A stretch of DNA of 45,928 nt from positions 1 to 45,928 of IMG/VR virus record IMGVR_UViG_3300034094_000013. One strand, 5' to 3'. Positions within the stretch are counted from its first letter, which is position 1. The number at the start of each line of letters is the position of its first letter. A program made the position numbers and the translations under genes. Source of the stretch: a virus. Below are positions 21,638 through 30,022 of this stretch, piece by piece. Under the pieces are notes generated by a model. The model was not told the DNA's origin. It searched no databases and saw only the letters and a program-made list of their open reading frames with translations.

Positions 21638-22078
21638 TCAGCGAACGGCGTTCTTCCTCGCCCTCCGAATCGCCAGTTTGACGGCTTGTTCTGCGGCAAA
21701 CCGCACAAACGGCAGTCCGCGACGGGTGGCTTCCTGCTCCAGCCACGCCAGAATCTCAGGCATTCGGCGCTCGCACTCATCCGGCCCCCACTCGTCCATC
21801 TGTTTTGCTCGTGCGTTACAAGAGCATGTAGGGGAGGAGGTGATCCCGATTAGTTTTAGAAGCCCCTTGAGTTCTGTGCCGGGACCAATGGCTGGCGGCA
21901 CGTATTCAACGGCGGCGTGTGGAGGCGTGGCTGGGCGCACTCTCGGATAGGCGGGATGGTTCGTATCCACCTCCACCCACACGTCATCGTATCTGTGAGT
22001 GATGGCGGACTCTGCTGCGTCGGGGTCAAACTTGCGGCCTGTGGCGGTAGCCCGCAAGCCAGAAATAGTCATTCTCAT
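21638..22078 (-). CDS. Conserved-type C-x-C-N protein coupled to Cys-rich protein, 146 aa
   Basis: From ATG 22078, overlapping the stop of the Cys-rich gene as ATGA. The first 70 residues are beta-rich and polar. The second half holds GPGTELKGLLKLIGI, SPTCSCNARAKQMDEWGPDE with a C-x-C-N-x-R core, and a helix ending ILAWLEQEATRRG; a basic helix closes the protein (VKLAIRRARK). I know this GTELK...C-x-C-N pattern from short uncharacterised phage proteins often found beside cell-surface or tail genes, but no function is established. Coupling to a protein with about 53 cysteines suggests a partner role, perhaps in its folding or attachment. Confidence 0.62.
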   Translation of the reverse strand: MRMTISGLRATATGRKFDPDAAESAITHRYDDVWVEVDTNHPAYPRVRPATPPHAAVEYVPPAIGPGTELKGLLKLIGITSSPTCSCNARAKQMDEWGPDECERRMPEILAWLEQEATRRGLPFVRFAAEQAVKLAIRRARKNAVR

Positions 22079-23652
22079 GGTGGAAGTGTAATAGTTACGG
22101 TCGGCTCGCCAGCGCAGCCACATGCTTCATCACCGAATGTACGGATGAGAGTCAGTGTAGCCTCGCCGCCCTGATCGTCCTCAAGGTCCAAAAGATATTC
22201 CCATTGATACCACTTGGATAGGAAGCATGTGTTGGTTCCGTAGCTAACAACAAACACCCCAGAGAGCCCGTTGCCGACCGCCAAGCAGCCCAGTATCCCT
22301 TCAGACGGAAAGCTACTTTTTTCGATAGCCTTAATAGTGCCTTCGCCGTCGAATGAGTACGTGAACGGAAACCCCGTCATGTCGCACCATTCAATAGTCA
22401 GGATCGCTTCGGCCACGTTTTCTTCTATGCCGAATGGATACGCAAAACATCCAACGTCGGGGCGGAATGTCCCGCACACGCATGGGCATTCGGCGTCTGG
22501 CAGCGTCACGCATGGGCCGCACGCAACACCTATTTGCCATTCGTTTTCGTCGCATTCGGTGCGAACCTGCACCTCAAACGTAGTCACTCCCTTTTGCTTT
22601 GTTCGCCACTTGACGAAACCCTTCGGGCCGCCCTTAAAGCCGCCGGGCGCATCGAAGTCACAGTTGCAACGCTCAAGACCCCGCCATCCGGAGTCCCCCT
22701 TAATAGTCCTGTCGGCGATCTGAGAGCATCCGCTGCTTGCCATGTCGGGCGACCAGATTTGCACACGTATCGGTCGCGAGTTGGTTGAGACGTACGACAC
22801 GCAGAGTTCTTGCCCGGAAAAATCAAACGCGGCTGGATCGACCGTGAAGTAAAAACTCCGCACTCCACCACCGACTCCGGAGGCAGTGAACGGGCTTGCC
22901 GGGTCGATTGCGCACTTCCCGGTGGAGGGGTCATCGCAGTTGGCTTGGCACTCCTCGTTCGTAATGTAAACGCCGCCATCATCTGGAACACACGAGTAGC
23001 CGCCGCAGGCATCAGGCGTGCAGTTGTGTTTACGGCAGTTGTCGGCGCATGCGTCAGCGCTGTCGTATGGGCCTCCAGCAGTTCTCCATGCTTGCGGCAC
23101 AAACGTATTGTCGATCATCTTGCCGCACGGACCGTTGAAGCAGTATGTGGACGTGACGCCATTGCGAGGTTCTTCAGGGCTTCCCGGACTTACAGTGTCA
23201 TCGTACTCGTAGCAGCAGTAGTAGTTGCCGGGAGGCGGGTCGCAGTCAGGCCCGTCGCAGCACACGCCACCCACGCACTCGTAACCACTAGGGCACGGGA
23301 CGCACTCGCCGTCAATGCAAATCTCGCACTCGCCGCACGCGGACTGGACGGTCCCATTTACGCACTCTTCGCACCCGCCATAGGTCGGCTCGCACACGCC
23401 ATCGACGCATTCAGAGCAGCCGTCGCAAGGCGGGTTGCATTCGCACGGCGGAGAAAGCGGACACAACCCGTCGCAGTTAGGGGTGGTGTATTTGCCTCCG
23501 GACGTCACCTTTTGGCATTCCACGACTGCACGACCGCAACTGTCGACGCCAGTCGTGACACAGTCGTACTGCTTTTTCGGTCCGCAGCAGCAGGAGTCAA
23601 CAAGGCGGCCTGCGATAGCGAGCAGCTTGCCGCCTACGCTTTTTAGACCCAT
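22075..23652 (-). CDS. Cysteine-rich knottin/EGF-like repeat protein, 525 aa
   Basis: About 53 cysteines in 525 residues (one in ten). An N-terminal cluster (VDSCCCGPKKQYDC) leads to a tandem region at about 60-140 with repeated C-x2-C-(V/I)-(D/N)-G units (CSECVDGVCEP, CEECVNG, CEICIDGECVPC). A GG-x-(Y)-x3-6-C-x3-C unit occurs three times (GGKYTTPNCDGLC, GGPYDSADACADNC, GGVYITNEECQANC). From about 255 on, two beta-sandwich-like domains follow. No clear signal peptide is present. Such disulfide-type modules resemble secreted eukaryote-style or planctomycete surface proteins. In this tail-gene neighbourhood it is probably a surface-exposed virion protein for adsorption. Disulfides would have to form after release from the cytoplasm. 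Confidence 0.72.
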   Translation of the reverse strand: MGLKSVGGKLLAIAGRLVDSCCCGPKKQYDCVTTGVDSCGRAVVECQKVTSGGKYTTPNCDGLCPLSPPCECNPPCDGCSECVDGVCEPTYGGCEECVNGTVQSACGECEICIDGECVPCPSGYECVGGVCCDGPDCDPPPGNYYCCYEYDDTVSPGSPEEPRNGVTSTYCFNGPCGKMIDNTFVPQAWRTAGGPYDSADACADNCRKHNCTPDACGGYSCVPDDGGVYITNEECQANCDDPSTGKCAIDPASPFTASGVGGGVRSFYFTVDPAAFDFSGQELCVSYVSTNSRPIRVQIWSPDMASSGCSQIADRTIKGDSGWRGLERCNCDFDAPGGFKGGPKGFVKWRTKQKGVTTFEVQVRTECDENEWQIGVACGPCVTLPDAECPCVCGTFRPDVGCFAYPFGIEENVAEAILTIEWCDMTGFPFTYSFDGEGTIKAIEKSSFPSEGILGCLAVGNGLSGVFVVSYGTNTCFLSKWYQWEYLLDLEDDQGGEATLTLIRTFGDEACGCAGEPTVTITLPP

Positions 23653-24350
23653 TACGACACCGGACAGTCGGAGACTGGGATGGTCTTCTGCGGGTCAGTT
23701 GATGTGAGCCATGCCCCAATGGTTGCGTACTTCACGACGATACCAACGCCCTCCTCGTAGGTAACGTCCGTCACCACCTGCACGCTTCCGACGTTGGTGG
23801 TAGACAGTCGGAAAACCATTTCGTCAGCGCGGGGCTCTATAAAGAACTGTATTCGAGATCGGTCGTCGCCGCCGCATTCGGCTCGCAACTTCTTGGCGAC
23901 AAGCATGTTGGCGGACTGGTCGCGGAATATGCAGTCGCCGGAGCCATTGACGCGCAGGTTGACTTTTGCAGTGTCGCCAGCAGACTCGACGTTTGTGTAC
24001 TCGCCAGAGGAGATTCGATATGTGGATTGCGTCTGCTGCGGGGGCAGCGTCGTGTTCACCGTAGACTGCGGCACTGGCCTCTCGGCACTCTCGCTGTCCT
24101 GCCCCCGTTGACGGCGGTAGTCGGGATCTCCGTCCCGAAAATCGAGGTTGGTCAGGCGGTGCGAGCGGTCACTGGACGTGACCTGACGCATCCCTCGCGG
24201 AGTCTGGTCGTGAATGACCTCGCCGCCCTGACGCATGGTCTGGACGCTGTTAGCAAATATGTTCGCGATGATCGTGGCGGCATTGGCGGGGAGGCCAGCC
24301 TCAATGAGGCTTCCCCGCAACTGCCCGCCTTGATTGGCGTAACTGCTCAC
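23652..24350 (-). CDS. Tail-region structural protein candidate, 232 aa
   Basis: The start is GTG 24350, overlapping the preceding TGA as GTGA. The N-terminal 95 residues are polar and probably helical (AGLPANAATIIANIFANSVQ). From about 110 on, alternating strands (YRISSGEYTNVESAGDTAKV, then MVFRLSTTNVGSVQVVTDVT) suggest a beta-sandwich. It is coupled on both sides to tail-type genes and directly precedes the Cys-rich protein. No specific family is recognised; a tail or fibre accessory is the most likely role. Confidence 0.55.
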   Translation of the reverse strand: MSSYANQGGQLRGSLIEAGLPANAATIIANIFANSVQTMRQGGEVIHDQTPRGMRQVTSSDRSHRLTNLDFRDGDPDYRRQRGQDSESAERPVPQSTVNTTLPPQQTQSTYRISSGEYTNVESAGDTAKVNLRVNGSGDCIFRDQSANMLVAKKLRAECGGDDRSRIQFFIEPRADEMVFRLSTTNVGSVQVVTDVTYEEGVGIVVKYATIGAWLTSTDPQKTIPVSDCPVS

Positions 24351-27277
24351 TGCCCAGTGCCGTTCGCGTCGAGGGAGTAGATCACCACTGGATCACTTGT
24401 CTTGCGTGCGCCAGCAAGTTCGACAGCCACTGCCCGGTCTGCCGATGCGATGTCGTCCATCGTCCTGCCGGACAGTAATGCTCGTGCCACACCAGTGTCC
24501 GCACCGTACTTGGTCATGTTCGCCGCCATGTCGAGCCGCCCGCCGCTGTCAACGGTATTGCTTTTGAACCCAACGCCCCTGTCGCGTCCTGCTGCATTGG
24601 GTCGCGGATTTGGGGAGTTGTTGTAGTAGAGCCGCATGGCAACTTCGCATGACTTGGGCTGCGGCCTGTATTGCAGGCTGACGTTACGGGCGGTTGTACT
24701 TGCCGCCTTTGGGTCTTGGGAGTCAGACACGTACTGCATAGCACCCGTCTTGAACCGATACGGCGTGTACACAGGAGTGTCGGCGGTTAGCGAAGTGGCG
24801 ACGTAAGTTGCAGCGGCTTTGTTGGTGCCACTGTCGGGAGGTGAGATGTACAGCGTGCCGCTCGTGTACCCGTAGCCCATCGCGGTGATCCAGATGGCGG
24901 TCACTTTGCCTTGCAGGTCAATAGACGCTTGAAACTCCGCACCGCTTCCGCCCGTTGCCGTCACGACAGGAGGCTTGGAGTATCCGGAGCCGCCACTGGT
25001 CAGCACCGTCTGAATGACTGCTCCGCGTGCAAGGTCGGCAGACCCCTCCCCCAATAGGTACGTTCCACCCGTTCCCGAGTACACCGTCTGATAGTCGCCG
25101 TTAGACATTTTGGCGGGGCACGCAGAAGAGAGTCGCTGCGGGTATCGCTCCTGCCACCACGCCTTGCTATCGACGTGATAGCAGTAGGCCCGCGTCGGGA
25201 ACCCGCCAGAGCCATCACCCTTCAGTGCGACGAACACTCGTAGAACGCGAGATGCCGGATCGGACGACACGAAGTACCAGCGACAGTTCGCCTTGTCCAC
25301 CTGTTGAGTGAATATGTCGTCAATCGCTCGCGAGATCGGTTCTATTGAGCCACCTGCGTTGATGGCATACACGCCGGATTGATCCAGCACGTATGCCACG
25401 CCGTCGAGGATGTCCCAGCATCGCTGATTAAGAGCACCGCGATAGGCGACGGGCGTCACTTGTGCGTCAAGAACGGGCTGCTTTGCAAACGTAAGCGAAT
25501 AGCATGTCCGCGACTGCATGATGAGCATCGTCGGGCCATACGGAATCATCGCCGTCACAGCGTCTGAATCCCGCTCGTTCTGCTGGAGAATGAGTTCGTT
25601 AATGTCCGGGACGCTCTCGGGCTCGTCCACCTCTGAGTACAGGATCGTGTTGGGCTGCTTGCCAGACGTGTCCACGCCGTACCAGTAGCGATCTTGGAAA
25701 CGCACGACAACAGATTTGTCGCTTGGCGGAACGCCAAAACGATTGGCATTAAGTTGCCCATTCGGCAGCACGATAGGCATGGCCGAATAGCCATCGCGGT
25801 CGGGGTTGCGTATCTCGTCGTCGGTCAGATCGTCTACGAAGGCTGCGTTGGCGGCAGTGAGAGTCGCGACCCTGTAAAGCGTTGTGGCTTGATTGCTGGT
25901 AGTGCGCCACAACTCGCAGGCCACAGCCCGCCCGGTGGGTTGTGGAACTACCCACGACAGAGACTTCGCACCTTCGCCTGCATCCACTTCCAGCACGGGG
26001 GAGAGATTGCTGGGGATTGGTCCGCCGCGATCCTCTGGTGTGTTATCAACGTACCGCAGGTAGCACTGGTATTTGCCACGCAAGTGCGGGCGAGACACGG
26101 CAAACACTTCCGCACCGCCTGCCAGTACCTCCACGACAGGGGGCTTCTTGTAGCCACCACCGCCGTTCTCTAGCGTGACTGTGTCGATGGAGCCATTCTT
26201 CACGGTGCAGGTGGCGTAAGCCCCGAAGCCGCTAGGGGACGTGATCTTCAGTTGAGGCGCAACAAGAAAGCCACTTCCCTTCTTAGTGACGGCAATGGAG
26301 CCTACTCCAAACCTTTGCCCGGTTGTGTTCTGAGTGTTGCCGGACGTAATGCCGTTAAGGATGATGTCCCTCGACGAATCGCCAGAGCCGGATGGAATTC
26401 GAAGCGTTACGATGTCCGTGTCGGAGTATCCTGAGCCGTAGTTGACGGGCTCGACCGAAAGCAACTGCCTCGCTCCGCGCATGTAAAAGTAGTTAGCGCC
26501 ATTCGACAGAACCTCTGAACACTGATACGTGGCAGGGCTAAACGTGAGCTTTACTGTAGCGCCAGAGCCAACGCCGCCGGACACGGTGTAAGAAAACCCT
26601 CTCTTTGCCCCAAAGGACGTGCATTGAATCATGCCTTGCCACAGGCCACCTGCCGGTGGAGGAAAAAAGAAACTGAAAGAAGCCGACCCGCTGGCGGCAG
26701 GCACTGTCGTGGAGCCGCTCGCGTAGTACCACGTCTTGCCGTCATCACCTCCTGCAGAGTCGAGATAGTCCGGAGCCTGCACGATCTTCCATTCGGTGAT
26801 GCCGGTGTAGGGGTCGCCGCCGCCGCCTGCGGTTGGCGTGCCGTCGAGCGTGGCGGTGAGTTCCGCCCCCTTGCCATACGTGTCGCCCAACTCAACGGAC
26901 GGCTGGTCTAGGTAGTATTTTCCGCCGTCGTCTATGCGAACCTCAGACAGCGATGACTGACCAAGAAACGCTTGGGCTTTTGCCTCCTTGCCCAGCACGG
27001 GATCGCGTCCCTTCTCGGAGGTGAACGTGATGGGCGGCGGTGCGTAATAGCAGGAACCAGATTTGTAGACATCCGCACGCGCAATGTAGTAGCAGGCGGG
27101 CGTTATGGCGGTGACCGCAGGCGCAGTAGTCGGTGCGTCCATGCCAGCATCCACAGCAGCAGCGGTGCCGTACACGCGAGCGGGACGGACGCCACCGCCT
27201 TGAACGACGATAAGTTCCCCATTACGCCCTTGCGAGCACGATACCGGGCGATCTGGAGAGAAGCGGTTGGTAATCAT
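24347..27277 (-). CDS. Large tail/nozzle-like structural protein, 976 aa
   Basis: From ATG 27277, chosen because it overlaps the preceding stop as ATGA; longer frames start within that gene. It is almost wholly beta-rich and low in charge, with many GSGYS and GGGYKKPPVVEV-type turns (SGYSDTDIVTLR, GGGYKKPPVVEVLAGG, GSGYSKPPVVTATGGSG), an internal set of related strand pairs. The N-terminus (MITNRFSPDRPVSCSQGRNG) and the middle (VVRFQDRYWYGVDTSGKQPN and LYSEVDEPESVPD) match the style of podovirus tail tubular B/nozzle proteins, which build the short tail through which DNA leaves. The preceding 234-aa gene probably supplies the N-terminal part of the same structure. Assignment by pattern and order, not by search. 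Confidence 0.68.
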   Translation of the reverse strand: MITNRFSPDRPVSCSQGRNGELIVVQGGGVRPARVYGTAAAVDAGMDAPTTAPAVTAITPACYYIARADVYKSGSCYYAPPPITFTSEKGRDPVLGKEAKAQAFLGQSSLSEVRIDDGGKYYLDQPSVELGDTYGKGAELTATLDGTPTAGGGGDPYTGITEWKIVQAPDYLDSAGGDDGKTWYYASGSTTVPAASGSASFSFFFPPPAGGLWQGMIQCTSFGAKRGFSYTVSGGVGSGATVKLTFSPATYQCSEVLSNGANYFYMRGARQLLSVEPVNYGSGYSDTDIVTLRIPSGSGDSSRDIILNGITSGNTQNTTGQRFGVGSIAVTKKGSGFLVAPQLKITSPSGFGAYATCTVKNGSIDTVTLENGGGGYKKPPVVEVLAGGAEVFAVSRPHLRGKYQCYLRYVDNTPEDRGGPIPSNLSPVLEVDAGEGAKSLSWVVPQPTGRAVACELWRTTSNQATTLYRVATLTAANAAFVDDLTDDEIRNPDRDGYSAMPIVLPNGQLNANRFGVPPSDKSVVVRFQDRYWYGVDTSGKQPNTILYSEVDEPESVPDINELILQQNERDSDAVTAMIPYGPTMLIMQSRTCYSLTFAKQPVLDAQVTPVAYRGALNQRCWDILDGVAYVLDQSGVYAINAGGSIEPISRAIDDIFTQQVDKANCRWYFVSSDPASRVLRVFVALKGDGSGGFPTRAYCYHVDSKAWWQERYPQRLSSACPAKMSNGDYQTVYSGTGGTYLLGEGSADLARGAVIQTVLTSGGSGYSKPPVVTATGGSGAEFQASIDLQGKVTAIWITAMGYGYTSGTLYISPPDSGTNKAAATYVATSLTADTPVYTPYRFKTGAMQYVSDSQDPKAASTTARNVSLQYRPQPKSCEVAMRLYYNNSPNPRPNAAGRDRGVGFKSNTVDSGGRLDMAANMTKYGADTGVARALLSGRTMDDIASADRAVAVELAGARKTSDPVVIYSLDANGTGQ

Positions 27278-27978
27278 GCGAGCGGTAAGCCAGAGGCGAG
27301 GGCAGAATCGGGGTAGTCGGGCGTGGACGACGACCCGCCAAAGTACGTCACTTCGTCTGGCGTGGTCGAATCGTTCCTGTACAGTCGCCACTCACCGGCA
27401 TTGTTTCCTCCGGGAACGGGTCCATTGGTGTCATCCTGTGTGGCAATCCACAGTTTCCCAACGTGTCGCACAACATCGTCTGTGGTGTACTGCTGGTCCG
27501 ACCAGTCACCTCGCCAGTTAGCGTTGCCTGTAAGAAGGCGAGTCCACGAGGCGGTGGACGAACTACCGCCGAACAACTCACCGACATAGTCCGCCGCTGG
27601 GGGCTGAGGCGGAGGAGGTTCTGTCGTCTGTCCAGCAACGAATCGCTGCGTATACGTTGTCCCGGTCTGGCTGGACGTGAGAGTGAGCGGGGGTTCGCTT
27701 GGGGCAGGCGTCTCAGGCCCATAGGCTGGGCTCGGCAACGCCACCAGTTCGCCGCTGGCAGTCAGTGCAAGCAGGATAGTGGTGCCGTTGTGGTCATAGG
27801 GAAAGCAGTCCAGCACGTCACTGGCCGATGCCGTGCAGACCACCTTCCGCATCCCGTCGCGGGTTGTGAGTTGTCCGGGAACGGTCAGCGAAAGGTTGAC
27901 CTGCTCGACCGCTGCACCGGGAGGAAGGATGTACGGGCTGGCCTTCGTTACCAAGCCCGCCCACTGATCGGCTTTCAT
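27274..27978 (-). CDS. Tail protein resembling the N-terminal part of a nozzle protein, 234 aa
   Basis: From ATG 27978 with GGAG eight bases upstream. The first 45 residues (SPYILPPGAAVEQVNLSLTV, then PGQLTTRDGMRKV) look like the start of tail tubular B-type proteins, which set parameters of a beta-propeller. A strand block (TTILLALTASGELVALPSP), a proline-rich linker (EPPPPQPPAADY) and an aromatic beta domain (GKLWIATQDDTNGPVPGG) follow. ATGA overlap with the 976-aa gene means the two products are made in step. A single longer gene may have split here. Confidence 0.6.
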   Translation of the reverse strand: MKADQWAGLVTKASPYILPPGAAVEQVNLSLTVPGQLTTRDGMRKVVCTASASDVLDCFPYDHNGTTILLALTASGELVALPSPAYGPETPAPSEPPLTLTSSQTGTTYTQRFVAGQTTEPPPPQPPAADYVGELFGGSSSTASWTRLLTGNANWRGDWSDQQYTTDDVVRHVGKLWIATQDDTNGPVPGGNNAGEWRLYRNDSTTPDEVTYFGGSSSTPDYPDSALASGLPLA

Positions 27979-27981
27979 TGG

Positions 27982-28878
27982 TCACACTCCAACGTCTGGG
28001 CCGGATGGCGAGTAGTACCCCAACGCCCTAGCAGTGCCGACGAACATGCCGCCATTTCGCGTGCCAGCAAGTGGAGCCACGCTGTCCGACTCAAACGCAA
28101 GCCGCAGGTCGCGGTTGTACACAGTCATTGCACCCTCGACGTTCTTGCCCAAAAGGCGCGCAAGCCACGACTCAGCACCAGAAAGCACAGCCGTGTACAT
28201 GCTGTCCGAGACATCGAGGTAGTCCGACCACACCACCTTCCCTGACGACACAGTGCCTCGACTGCTGCCGCTGACCCCTTGCAGCAACTCACCGGCATAC
28301 GGATTGCGACCGAACGAGGACGTAGGGTAGTCAGCGGAGGCTCCGCCATATCGAACGACGCAACCAGTCGGAGGCGAAGGAGTTCCGGTAAGCGTCATGC
28401 ACGCGGGCTCAAACCCCATGTATCGCAGCATCGGCGGGCGACGGCGAAACGTGTACTTGTACGTGACGGACTGAGGATTGCCCGCCAACTTCAGAAGCCA
28501 GCGATCTATCGCCGCTGGGTCGCGAATGACTGTCCAGTACACGGGTGCGTTAAGCTCTGGGAACCGCACATCTACTCGCAGCCAGTCAGTTGGCGGGAGA
28601 TACATCGCGGCGGTGGAGGACGTGTACGGAGGGATTAGCGAGTCAATGTTCTTGACGTTCTCCGGGAGCGTGAACGTGTCCGTGCCGTTACCGCTACCGA
28701 CGCTCGGGTCGTCTGCCAGCGTGGCCTCCGACACATGCCAGTGCCAGTCGCGGGCATTGATGACATCGCGATAGGCGTTGTGCGCAGCCGCCCGTAACGC
28801 CGCGTGCTCGCTGTCCTGCATACCGCCGCCAGTGGACGCCATGAGGTATTCGATGATGTCTTGGGCTGCGTAGTACAC
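27982..28878 (-). CDS. Head-to-tail adaptor-like neck protein, 298 aa
   Basis: GTG 28878 was chosen because AGGA lies five bases upstream and it follows the previous stop by seven bases; a GTG at 28917 would overlap. Residues 1-50 are helical, including HAALRAAAHNAYRDVINARD followed by WHWHVS. This resembles the helical bundle of adaptor (tail tubular A) proteins that join portal and tail in podoviruses. A beta domain (DTFTLPENVKNIDSLIPPYT, PPTDWLRVDVRFPEL) follows, with a helical end that includes YTAVLSGAESWLARLLGK. Its place between fibre and nozzle-type genes fits a neck role. Confidence 0.65.
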   Translation of the reverse strand: MYYAAQDIIEYLMASTGGGMQDSEHAALRAAAHNAYRDVINARDWHWHVSEATLADDPSVGSGNGTDTFTLPENVKNIDSLIPPYTSSTAAMYLPPTDWLRVDVRFPELNAPVYWTVIRDPAAIDRWLLKLAGNPQSVTYKYTFRRRPPMLRYMGFEPACMTLTGTPSPPTGCVVRYGGASADYPTSSFGRNPYAGELLQGVSGSSRGTVSSGKVVWSDYLDVSDSMYTAVLSGAESWLARLLGKNVEGAMTVYNRDLRLAFESDSVAPLAGTRNGGMFVGTARALGYYSPSGPDVGV

Positions 28879-28885
28879 GGTGTTC

Positions 28886-30007
28886 CTACTTGAGTTGGAC
28901 GCCAGCGGAAGTAGCACTCGGCTCGCCCACGCCAGCGGAGTTCACAGCGGACACGCGGAAGGAGTAGACAAATCCGACTCGCATGGCGAATGTGAGGGTG
29001 GACGGCTGTCCGATGCCAACTACAGCGTTTGTGGTGGGTGTGGTCGTTGTGCCAACAAGATATGCGGTAGACCCCACCATGCTCTCGATCCTGTACCCCG
29101 TGATGGACCCGCCACCGTTGCCGGTCGGCGCAGACCAAGACAGGGCGTATGCCGTGTTGTAGCCACCGCCAGACGACCCGCTGCTGACGATGTAGTTGGT
29201 CGGAGTCACCTTCAGGTTGTATGGCGCGGTCGGCGGCTGAATGCTGGGAGTTACCGGAATGGTCACTTGCGACCACGAGCCAGTGCCGCTGGCGTTGACT
29301 GCGGCTACACGAAAGACATACGTGGCTCCGTTGGCGAGGCCAGTTACCGTTTTGGAGTACGGCTCGCCAGTTCCTACCCCAAACGACGTCGCCTGCGTCC
29401 ACGTGGAGCCATTGTTAGGGCTATACTGAATCACGTAATCCGAGATGGGCGATGTGCCAGAAGACGCTGGGGGAGTCCACCAAACGCGAACACGCGCATT
29501 TAGCGCCAAAGCGCCGACGTTTTGCGGAGCCGACGGAGAGCCTGATGGTGCGGCATCCGACGCGACGTCAATCGGTATGCACGTCACCTGACCGCCCTGC
29601 TCAAGCAGCAGGATCTCTGTGCCGCTCGACGCCCAGCAGTTCACGGCATCCGTTAGTCGCGTCACTCCAAGCCTTTGGTTCACAAACTCAGGATATGTGC
29701 CATTATCGCCCGCCACAATCTTTTCGTATGACGTAACCTGAGTATCAATGCCCCACACTGTGCCGCCGTTCACAAACAGCGGTATCTCTCCCACGACACG
29801 TTGCGTGCCATACGCGCCCCACGTCTTGCCGTTTTGCGAAATGCACGAAACCCGTTGGCTGTCGTGAAACGCCACAAATCCCACGTTTGGCACGTAGGCC
29901 ACTGAGTTCATTTCGTGATTTGTAATCCCGGTGCCACTAGACCCCCCTAAAAATGTACCGGTGCTTCTGAATCCCGAGCGCCAATCGTAGCCGTTAGAGA
30001 TTGCCAT
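28886..30007 (-). CDS. Virion protein with two fibronectin type III domains, 373 aa
   Basis: From ATG 30007 with AGGAGG six bases upstream. Residues 1-145 look like part of a beta-propeller or sialidase-like fold (VGFVAFHDSQRVSCISQNGK, TVWGIDTQVTSYEKI). Two fibronectin III domains follow, at about 155-250 and 256-372, each with the typical PSAPQNVGAL / PPTAPYNLKV start, a W in the B strand and the YVFRVAAVNASGTG / YSFRVSAVNSAGVG end. FN3 domains in phage virions bind host surfaces or act as spacers. The gene follows the fibre gene by 15 bases, suggesting that the two are built into the same appendage. Confidence 0.82.
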   Translation of the reverse strand: MAISNGYDWRSGFRSTGTFLGGSSGTGITNHEMNSVAYVPNVGFVAFHDSQRVSCISQNGKTWGAYGTQRVVGEIPLFVNGGTVWGIDTQVTSYEKIVAGDNGTYPEFVNQRLGVTRLTDAVNCWASSGTEILLLEQGGQVTCIPIDVASDAAPSGSPSAPQNVGALALNARVRVWWTPPASSGTSPISDYVIQYSPNNGSTWTQATSFGVGTGEPYSKTVTGLANGATYVFRVAAVNASGTGSWSQVTIPVTPSIQPPTAPYNLKVTPTNYIVSSGSSGGGYNTAYALSWSAPTGNGGGSITGYRIESMVGSTAYLVGTTTTPTTNAVVGIGQPSTLTFAMRVGFVYSFRVSAVNSAGVGEPSATSAGVQLK

Positions 30008-30022
30008 CTCTTGCCTCCTGTG

